Made by a program: the position numbers and the translations under genes. DNA of 14,143 nucleotides from Candidatus Levybacteria bacterium RIFCSPLOWO2_01_FULL_42_15 (lineage in GTDB: Bacteria; Patescibacteriota; Microgenomatia; Levybacterales; UBA12049), in assembly GCA_001784055.1 (NCBI GenBank), contig MFOZ01000044.1:1-14143 (forward strand). The letters are read 5' to 3'. The notes below the pieces were generated by a model. That model worked only from the letters and a program-made list of their open reading frames with translations. It was not told the DNA's origin and did no database searches. This document shows, piece after piece, positions 7,052-12,610 of this stretch. The number at the start of each line of letters is the position of its first letter. The first letter of the stretch is position 1.

Positions 7052-7082
7052 ATTGTGGCAGAAGAATACAATCTTTGTCAAA
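7052..7082 (-). promoter_or_regulatory. Candidate promoter of lepB
   Basis: On the minus strand, a perfect -35 TTGACA (7082-7077), a long 19-nt spacer, and an extended -10 TGcCACAAT (hexamer 7057-7052). The -10 ends 7 nt before ATG at 7044, the same leaderless geometry as elsewhere in the window. The spacer is at the upper limit, so an alternative -10 TATTCT (7068-7063) cannot be excluded. The -35 overlaps the tRNA promoter's -35 on the other strand. Confidence 0.45.
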
Positions 7083-7103
7083 TAAGGCTAAATATGATAA
7101 GAT
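7075..7103 (+). promoter_or_regulatory. Promoter of tRNA-Val and probably the following glycosyltransferase
   Basis: -35 TTGTCA (7075-7080), 17-nt spacer, extended -10 TGATAAGAT (7095-7103). Predicted start about 7110, roughly 11 nt before the mature tRNA 5' end at 7121. No separate promoter is visible for the glycosyltransferase gene at 7223. Confidence 0.7.
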
Positions 7104-7120
7104 GAAAATGTTTGGGCTAT

Positions 7121-7195
7121 GGATTCGTAGCTCAGCGGCAGAGCGGTCGCTTCACATGCGACAGGCCGATGGTTCAAATCCATCCGAATCCACCA
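7121..7195 (+). tRNA. tRNA-Val (anticodon CAC), CCA encoded
   Basis: A full cloverleaf can be folded by hand. The acceptor stem is GGATTCG (7121-7127) with CGAATCC (7185-7191), discriminator A7192 and encoded CCA (7193-7195). The D stem is GCTC/GAGC (7130-7133, 7141-7144). The anticodon stem GTCGC/GCGAC (7146-7150, 7158-7162) closes the 7-base loop TTCACAT, so the anticodon is CAC at 7153-7155. The T stem is GATGG/CCATC with loop TTCAAAT. All stems are perfectly paired. A35, C36 and A73 agree with valine identity; it reads GUG codons. The next gene begins 27 nt after the CCA. Confidence 0.95.
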
Positions 7196-7222
7196 GATTA
7201 TTTCACACCCCCAAAATCGCAT

Positions 7223-8236
7223 ATGACGATTCTTTTTCTAACTCGCCTTTTCCACCCTCATATCGGAGGAGTAGAAACGCACGTATTTCAGATAAGTAAG
7301 AGATTGATTGATGGAAGTCATAGGATTGTAGTGCTTACCGAAAAAAACGAGTATAAGTTACATAATAAGGAGAGCGTTGATGGTATTGAAATTTACAGAA
7401 TTCCGGTTGGCAAAAATGAGTGGTTTAAGAAATTTCAGATCTGGTGGTGGCTATGGAATCATCGATTTCTGATCAAAAAAGCAGATATTATCCATTGCCA
7501 TGATGTGTTTTTTTGGTATCTCCCTTTTCGCTTCCTGTTTTTTAATAAACCAGCATATACAACCTTTCATGGATACGAATCTTACCCAGTTTCAAAAAAA
7601 GCGATAGCAATAAGAAAGATATCTGAAATATTATCATGGGGAAACATCTGCATAGGAGATTATATTAAAAAGTGGTATGGAACAAAACCGACACACGTTT
7701 CATATGGAGGAGTTGATATCTCTTCTTCTCATAGGTCTTTTAAAAATAAATATTCCGCTGTTTTTATTGGAAGACTTGACGAGCAGACAGGTATACTCAC
7801 ATATACTGATGCCGTTGAAATTATCAAAAAAAAGATTCCCAATTTTGATTTTCTTGCAATAGGAGATGGAGAGCTTAAAAATAAAATTAGTAGAAAGGTA
7901 AAGATTTATGAAGCCTTAGATAATGCATCAGATTATTTTCAAAAATATAATTTTGCTTTTGTCTCAAGATACTTATCTATTCTTGAAGCTATGGCTGCCA
8001 AAAGGCTAGTTTTTGCTGTTTACGACAATCCTTTGAAGGAGGATTACTTAAGAATAACACCATGTGCTTCATATATGATTATTTGTTTAACAAGCGATGA
8101 ATTAGCAAGTCAAGTTCTTTATTATCTAAAGCATTCTAAAGAAGAGAAAGTAAAAATAGATCAAGCGTATAAATGGGTAAAAAAGCAAACCTGGGAAAAT
8201 GTCATCAGCCTCTATTTGAAGCTTTGGAATAAATAA
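7223..8236 (+). CDS. GT4-family glycosyltransferase
   Basis: Probably transfers a sugar from a nucleotide donor to a growing surface or lipid-linked glycan at the inner face of the membrane; donor and acceptor cannot be read. The 337-residue GT-B protein starts MTILFLTRLFHPHIGGVETH, the standard GT4 N-terminal strand and glycine loop. It continues with DIIHCHD and TFHGYES, then in the C-terminal domain AVFIGRLDEQTG, FLAIGDGELK and SILEAMAAKRLVFA. The first Glu of the usual E-x7-E motif is Val (about eight residues before the E of LEAMA) and the loop before it is short, so activity or donor choice may differ. An upstream in-frame extension would cover the tRNA and is rejected; ATG at 7223 matches the family start. 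There is no Shine-Dalgarno sequence or promoter between the tRNA and this gene. A methyltransferase gene follows after 13 nt. Confidence 0.85.
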   Translation: MTILFLTRLFHPHIGGVETHVFQISKRLIDGSHRIVVLTEKNEYKLHNKESVDGIEIYRIPVGKNEWFKKFQIWWWLWNHRFLIKKADIIHCHDVFFWYLPFRFLFFNKPAYTTFHGYESYPVSKKAIAIRKISEILSWGNICIGDYIKKWYGTKPTHVSYGGVDISSSHRSFKNKYSAVFIGRLDEQTGILTYTDAVEIIKKKIPNFDFLAIGDGELKNKISRKVKIYEALDNASDYFQKYNFAFVSRYLSILEAMAAKRLVFAVYDNPLKEDYLRITPCASYMIICLTSDELASQVLYYLKHSKEEKVKIDQAYKWVKKQTWENVISLYLKLWNK

Positions 8237-8249
8237 AATTCTTAACATA

Positions 8250-9041
8250 ATGAGATCAAAATCCGAAAAATATTTAAGAAAATATTTGAGCATTGCTCCG
8301 CTTGGTCTGGCTTTATGGAGATCGGTTGAAGCAAAGCATCTATCAACGGTGAAATTAAAAAGGCCAATACTGGATATCGGTTGCGGATGGGGTGAGTTTG
8401 CCGAAGCTTTTGGAGAAAAGATAGATATGGGAATTGATATTGCTCCGAAAGATCTATACGTTGCGGCAAAAGGAGGGATGTATAAAAACCTTACTCTTGC
8501 TGATGCTAGAGATTTGCCATTCAGAGAAAACTCTTACGGTTCTATTTTTTCCATTAGTACATTTGAACATATTAAGGATACCTCAAAACTTTTGAAAGAA
8601 ATGTATAGGGTTCTTATGCCGGGCGGTATTTTGGCCATTACAATGGAAACGGATGAGGTAGATAAAAATACCTTTTATCGTCCATTTCTAAAAAATATCG
8701 GATTGACGAGTTTGAGTAATTGGTTGACATTGGCATACAATACTAAATTTCACCGTCATACATTGCCTTCAAAAAAAAAATGGATAAAAGATATTAGAAA
8801 AACAGGATTCAAGATTGTGTTAGTAAAAGACATAATCTCACCTACCATTACAAAGCTTTATGATATCCTTATTCTTACCTCATGGCCCGCACAAATATTT
8901 AGACGAATTATTGGCAGAAGAAAGGTTTTTCGTCCAAAGATACTAGAAGATTTTCTTGTCAAAATATTTTTAAAATACGTTGAAGAGAACGAAAAAATCG
9001 GGACAAATCTCTTTATTGTTGCTAAAAAGTCAAAATCGTAG
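8250..9041 (+). CDS. Class I SAM-dependent methyltransferase
   Basis: A 263-residue protein with a complete Methyltransf_11-like core: LDIGCGWGEF (41-50, SAM-binding motif I), MGIDIAP (motif II acidic residue), LADARDLPF, SIFSISTFEHI (motif IV) and LMPGGILAITMETD (motif after the core). A basic C-terminal portion (about 170-263) includes a hydrophobic segment near ILILTSWPAQIF that may contact the membrane. The position between a GT4 glycosyltransferase and other sugar-related genes suggests that it methylates a glycan or glycolipid; this is inference. It follows the glycosyltransferase by 13 nt, without a Shine-Dalgarno sequence; TAAAAT at 8234-8239 could be a weak -10 giving a nearly leaderless start. 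Its stop is 2 nt from the stop of the convergent TIM-barrel gene. Confidence 0.85.
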   Translation: MRSKSEKYLRKYLSIAPLGLALWRSVEAKHLSTVKLKRPILDIGCGWGEFAEAFGEKIDMGIDIAPKDLYVAAKGGMYKNLTLADARDLPFRENSYGSIFSISTFEHIKDTSKLLKEMYRVLMPGGILAITMETDEVDKNTFYRPFLKNIGLTSLSNWLTLAYNTKFHRHTLPSKKKWIKDIRKTGFKIVLVKDIISPTITKLYDILILTSWPAQIFRRIIGRRKVFRPKILEDFLVKIFLKYVEENEKIGTNLFIVAKKSKS

Positions 9042-9043
9042 AG

Positions 9044-9874
9044 TTAGGTAGACCAGTTTTTTCTCTCTCCCAGGGTTTGTTGCACAAAAGAAGCAATTGT
9101 CTTTAGCCCCGTTTTTAAATTGCCTTTATTTAGCACACAAAGAGTTAACGGGTTTACTTCAACTGTTACGGATCCTTTCCATTTATGCTTACGTAGCCAG
9201 AGAAGTTGTGTTTCGGCAAGAGATTTTTTGTGATTTAGAATTTTTTTTATTCCCTTTGTCCCAATTAAAGTTAGCTGTACGTTTCCGATTTTTTTTAAAC
9301 CAATCCAGTTCCAAAAATCTGTCCAATCTTTGAAGCCCTGATTTTTTGCCCATACGAGTGATTGGTCATCTCTTGTATCCACAACAACATTGTGTTTTTT
9401 GTCGTAGAGCCATTTTTTTATTGTTGCTTTATTTTGATTTTTGATGTTGAATATCTCATATAGTATTCCACCTGCAAACTCTTTCCCGTCTTTGTCTCTT
9501 GTCCATTTCTGATTAATAGAGTGAACAACTACAGGGATATTAAGAAATTTGGAGATATTGCTGAGATATTTTTCAGAAATAGTAACTTTTGGAAAAAATA
9601 TCAATCGTATTGTTAATGCTAATAAGCTTGGCATAAGGTTTATTCCATACTCTTTGTCTAAGCCAGCATCAAAGCGCCAGTTTTGATGAAGACTCTTGAT
9701 GGAAGTTATGTAGGATAAAGAATCAAGAGGTTGGTTTAAAAAATCCGTCACTACCTTTTTTGTGGGTACCAGTTCAATACCGTCAAAACCTGTGTCGTGG
9801 GCAAATGCAATTGCATCTTTAACATTCATCCACAAAATACTTCCTGTTGAGAGTAGAATCTTATTTTTTTGCAT
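9044..9874 (-). CDS. TIM-barrel sugar-phosphate isomerase/epimerase-like protein
   Basis: A 276-residue protein resembling the xylose-isomerase-like (AP endonuclease 2) TIM-barrel superfamily. Successive strand ends carry possible metal or substrate ligands: GFDGIELVP (E34), SLHQNWRF (H63), IPVVVHSIN (H118), HNVVVDTRDD (D166) and VTVEVNPLT (E239). The strand spacing fits a barrel, and the pattern of His/Asp/Glu is what this superfamily uses for divalent metal. Members isomerise or epimerise sugars or cleave DNA at abasic sites; the cluster setting favours a sugar role, but no member-specific motif is visible. It lies antisense between two methyltransferases, so it must have its own promoter. 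A TATATT sits only 4 nt before the ATG and TATACT 18 nt before it; neither is convincing. It ends 2 nt from the preceding methyltransferase stop. Confidence 0.65.
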   Translation of the reverse strand: MQKNKILLSTGSILWMNVKDAIAFAHDTGFDGIELVPTKKVVTDFLNQPLDSLSYITSIKSLHQNWRFDAGLDKEYGINLMPSLLALTIRLIFFPKVTISEKYLSNISKFLNIPVVVHSINQKWTRDKDGKEFAGGILYEIFNIKNQNKATIKKWLYDKKHNVVVDTRDDQSLVWAKNQGFKDWTDFWNWIGLKKIGNVQLTLIGTKGIKKILNHKKSLAETQLLWLRKHKWKGSVTVEVNPLTLCVLNKGNLKTGLKTIASFVQQTLGERKNWST

Positions 9875-9913
9875 ATTTAATATAGGGATTAGAGTATATT
9901 ACAACAATACATA

Positions 9914-9942
9914 TGGAAATGAAAATTTGGAGTTGATACAAT
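9914..9942 (+). promoter_or_regulatory. Extended -10 promoter of the zinc-ribbon methyltransferase
   Basis: Extended -10 TGATACAAT (9934-9942) with a weak -35 TGGAAA (9914-9919) at 17 nt, the same -35 sequence as in the rplU promoter. The hexamer ends 11 nt before ATG at 9954, so the leader would be about 5 nt. Confidence 0.65.
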
Positions 9943-9953
9943 ACGAGAAGTTT

Positions 9954-10871
9954 ATGGAGTCTACAAAGTGTCCCATTTGTAAATCTCAGAATACATCAGA
10001 ATGGTATTCTGCAGATATTGATATTAGTAAGCTAACGTTTACGTACGAATTTTCTCCAGAATCTCAAAAAACATTTCGAGTGGTTCGCTGCCATAATTGC
10101 ACCCATGCGTTTTGTTTTCCATTACCAAAAAATATCTATAAAAATTATGAAGATGTGGTTGATCAAAAGTATCTTCATCATTCAAAGAGCCGTAAATTAT
10201 CGGCGCAAGCAGTATTGAGTATTATTCGCCCATACGCACAAAATGGGATGTTATTAGATGTTGGATGTGCGACTGGAGATTTTTTGGCCGTTGCCAGAGA
10301 TTTAGGTTACCATGCTGAGGGGCTCGAGCTGTCGCGTTGGTCTTCTAAAATCACTCGGAAAAAAGGGATAAAAGTATACCAAGATCGCTTGAAGTCACTT
10401 GCTCGTCAATTTCCGGCAAAATACGATATTATTACTCTTTGGGGAGTTATTGAGCACTTTGAAAACCCGGCAGATGAAATGCGCTATATAAATCGTCTTC
10501 TAAAACCAAGTGGGCTTTTGGTACTTTGGACAGGAGATGTTAATGGAGTAATGAGTCGCCTCTTGGGTCGTCGTTGGTGGTACTGGCAAGGCCAACATGT
10601 TCAATATTTCACGCACAAAAGTCTCAACTATCTAGCAAAATTAAGTGGCCTTGAGTATATCGCAACAAAAATCTATCCAATTGCTGCTATTTATGAGCAA
10701 ATTGATAATTCCTTAAGCAGATATAAGTTTAAACAATATATTATGTGGATGATTAGACTAATGTTTACGATAAAGTCTGTGTGGTTTGTTCGATTGCCTG
10801 GAGAAATGCTATGGCTTGCGCGTAAAAAAGCAGAACGTCCACAGTACCCTATTAATAATGAGTGTAAGTAA
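9954..10871 (+). CDS. Zinc-ribbon SAM-dependent methyltransferase
   Basis: A 305-residue protein with an N-terminal cysteine ribbon (CPIC at 6-9, CHNC at 46-49) followed by a class I methyltransferase core: LLDVGCATGDF (100-110), AEGLELS (acidic ribose contact), DIITLWGVIEHFENP (motif IV) and LKPSGLLVLWTGD. The architecture recalls Methyltransf_23/C-methyltransferases that modify nucleotide-linked deoxysugars, where a zinc-bound N-terminal domain precedes the SAM domain, but the extra C-terminal domain of those sugar enzymes is not obvious. I start it at ATG 9954, directly before the CPIC ribbon and just after an extended -10. The open frame upstream to 9762 is antisense to the TIM-barrel gene and contains this promoter, so it is not coding. 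Its last 63 nt overlap the end of the convergent GT-C-like gene. Confidence 0.85.
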   Translation: MESTKCPICKSQNTSEWYSADIDISKLTFTYEFSPESQKTFRVVRCHNCTHAFCFPLPKNIYKNYEDVVDQKYLHHSKSRKLSAQAVLSIIRPYAQNGMLLDVGCATGDFLAVARDLGYHAEGLELSRWSSKITRKKGIKVYQDRLKSLARQFPAKYDIITLWGVIEHFENPADEMRYINRLLKPSGLLVLWTGDVNGVMSRLLGRRWWYWQGQHVQYFTHKSLNYLAKLSGLEYIATKIYPIAAIYEQIDNSLSRYKFKQYIMWMIRLMFTIKSVWFVRLPGEMLWLARKKAERPQYPINNECK

Positions 10872-12572
10872 AAGGCTGAAAAATATTCCTACACTCATTA
10901 TTTTTGATAATTTATACATTAGCAAATCATCATATGTCAATTCGATATATTGTAATCCTTGCGGGAGCCCTGCATTAATTACGCCCCTTTTTCCAGGATA
11001 AATGTCTATATTGTTGCCATTGCTCTTCAGTGACCAACCAGGAAAATATAACGTATTTTCTCTGATAGTAATTGGGGTGTCTGCATTTATAACATAGAGA
11101 TGTTTCACGGAAGTTCTTTTTAACTCTTTTACTATCGCTTTTCCTTGTATTATCTCTAGGCGTTGTTTTGGTAATTCTGAAAACCAGAAGTTATTCGGAT
11201 CAGCCCATTTATTGTTCAAAAAGTACGCCGTTTGTCCTTCAACCATTGTGCTTTTCCATACATTTCTTTGAAGGACATCGTCCCCAATTTTCGGTATGAC
11301 TCTTCGATGTCCCCAATTTAAAATGGTTGAAGCTATAGTAATGACTAAAAGAATATATATAAATTTTCTTTTCCTTCTAGAATTAGAAAAAACAATTATA
11401 AAATATCCCGCAATTACTGATGTACAGATAGCAGTAGGTAGCAATAAGCGACCAAATGGAATAAGCATCCAAAAAATAGGAAAAAATTGCCAGATAATTT
11501 TTGACAAAGGACTCATAAGAAAGAGAAAGAGGAAGAATATAGAAATCCAAAATAAGTAATACTTTTTTATTTTTACCAAAATCTTATATTTTAATAGTAT
11601 AAAAACACTAGCAAATACTACAAATAATTGTGTATAGCCAATAATCAAAGCGAGTTCTCCCTGATGGCCTTGAAATAAAAATCCCAATCTCCAAGGAGAA
11701 TAAAACAATTGAGAGAAAGGATTGAATGATACTTCACTGCTGGGGTTATGAAAAGTATATGGCGCATACAGCAAGAAAGAAATCCATGAATACATTGATG
11801 CCGCAATTCCAATGAGCAATGAAGATATGCTTAAAAATAAAGAAATGATGTCATTATTATCTAAGCTAACTAATATTGTAAACAAAATGATAATTCCAAG
11901 AATTACAACAGAAAGTAACGGATGCCCCAAAAATAGTAGTATTGTAAATAAACTGGTAAGAATTAAAAAATGAAATCTTCTCTTTCTAGAATATGCAGTG
12001 ATGAAAAAAAGTACTAGCGGAGCTAGGGCAAAAATACTTGATTCACCAGGGGTTGCTCTAAAGTGAAAGTCAATTAGATGATATGGATTAAACAGATAAA
12101 ATACGCTGGAAGAAAATGCAGCAAGATGATTATCGGTAAGTGTCTTTATCCACAAGTACATAAAAATACCTGAAGATAAGAACGTTAAGCCTAGAAATAT
12201 TTTCATGCTTGCAATAAAGCTAAATCCTATAAAGTGAAAAAACGAGATCATATAATATGAAAGAGAATAATTAAAAATAAATAATGGATTTCCATAGGTA
12301 GCGTTCAGTTCAGCTGCCCAAGATGGCATAAGATGTCCTTCTCTCAAGGAATCATAGAAGGACATTATTCGGTAGATGTGAATATTAAAATCTCCGCTTT
12401 CGTAAACTCCTTTTCTGAAGATACTCATTACTGGCAAGAACGATATAAGAATGAGCAAAAAAAATAGATTAATCTTTCGTTTTGGATATACAAATCTATA
12501 GAATAATATTCCAAAAAGCAAAGCTAATGATGCTAATACGTTTATGTATACCATTTTATATGGGTCAACCAT
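10809..12572 (-). CDS. Large polytopic membrane protein, GT-C/PTPS-related-like
   Basis: A 587-residue protein with about a dozen hydrophobic segments, followed by a soluble C-terminal domain (about 440-560) and a final membrane helix with a basic tail. Soon after the first two helices comes GDFNIHIYRIMSFYDSLREG and then LMPSWAAELNATYGNPLFIF. This loop pattern (acidic-His-Arg, then PxW and YGNP) is typical of large bacterial membrane proteins annotated as PTPS-related (PF10131-like) or YfhO-like, in the wider GT-C glycosyltransferase group. Such proteins are thought to move sugars from a polyprenyl-phosphate carrier at the outer membrane face; that role is inferred. The open frame reaches a TTG at 12608, but ATG at 12572 has the promoter at the right distance. 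The 3' end overlaps the preceding convergent gene by 63 nt. Very AT-rich. Confidence 0.7.
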   Translation of the reverse strand: MVDPYKMVYINVLASLALLFGILFYRFVYPKRKINLFFLLILISFLPVMSIFRKGVYESGDFNIHIYRIMSFYDSLREGHLMPSWAAELNATYGNPLFIFNYSLSYYMISFFHFIGFSFIASMKIFLGLTFLSSGIFMYLWIKTLTDNHLAAFSSSVFYLFNPYHLIDFHFRATPGESSIFALAPLVLFFITAYSRKRRFHFLILTSLFTILLFLGHPLLSVVILGIIILFTILVSLDNNDIISLFLSISSLLIGIAASMYSWISFLLYAPYTFHNPSSEVSFNPFSQLFYSPWRLGFLFQGHQGELALIIGYTQLFVVFASVFILLKYKILVKIKKYYLFWISIFFLFLFLMSPLSKIIWQFFPIFWMLIPFGRLLLPTAICTSVIAGYFIIVFSNSRRKRKFIYILLVITIASTILNWGHRRVIPKIGDDVLQRNVWKSTMVEGQTAYFLNNKWADPNNFWFSELPKQRLEIIQGKAIVKELKRTSVKHLYVINADTPITIRENTLYFPGWSLKSNGNNIDIYPGKRGVINAGLPQGLQYIELTYDDLLMYKLSKIMSVGIFFSLLLTLIINRVLWTFCFFTRKP

Positions 12573-12574
12573 GA

Positions 12575-12583
12575 TGATATAAT
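12575..12583 (+). promoter_or_regulatory. Candidate extended -10 promoter of the GT2/GT-C fusion gene
   Basis: TGATATAAT: TG at 12575-12576 and a perfect hexamer at 12578-12583. The start would be near 12590, giving a leader of about 21 nt before ATG at 12611. TATAGA (12597-12602), 8 nt before the ATG, is an alternative with leaderless geometry. The hexamer overlaps the opposite-strand -10 at 12581-12586. Confidence 0.5.
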
Positions 12584-12608
12584 ATACGTTAACTTCTATA
12601 GAATTCAA
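12581..12608 (-). promoter_or_regulatory. Promoter of the GT-C-like membrane protein gene
   Basis: On the minus strand, -35 TTGAAT (12608-12603), 16-nt spacer, -10 TATATT (12586-12581). The -10 ends 8 nt before ATG at 12572, so the transcript would be leaderless. This promoter also shows that the upstream TTG at 12608 cannot be the start. Confidence 0.55.
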
Positions 12609-12610
12609 CT

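Noticed and set aside
7112..7222. Upstream extension of the GT4 frame, and another frame spanning 6997-7299
   Set aside because: Both read through the tRNA-Val gene; the GT4 family start matches ATG 7223.
9042..9075. Possible terminator (GGTAGACC followed by six T) after the methyltransferase at 8250-9041
   Set aside because: The stem would have only 3 base pairs with a 2-base loop, too weak to call.
9762..9953. Upstream extension of the zinc-ribbon methyltransferase frame from a GTG at 9762
   Set aside because: Most of it is antisense to the N-terminal region of the TIM-barrel gene, it contains the -10 promoter at 9934-9942, and homology begins at the CPIC ribbon after ATG 9954.
12573..12608. 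Extended N-terminus of the GT-C-like protein from TTG at 12608
   Set aside because: It would place the start codon in the -35 element and the -10 inside the coding region; ATG 12572 is better placed.
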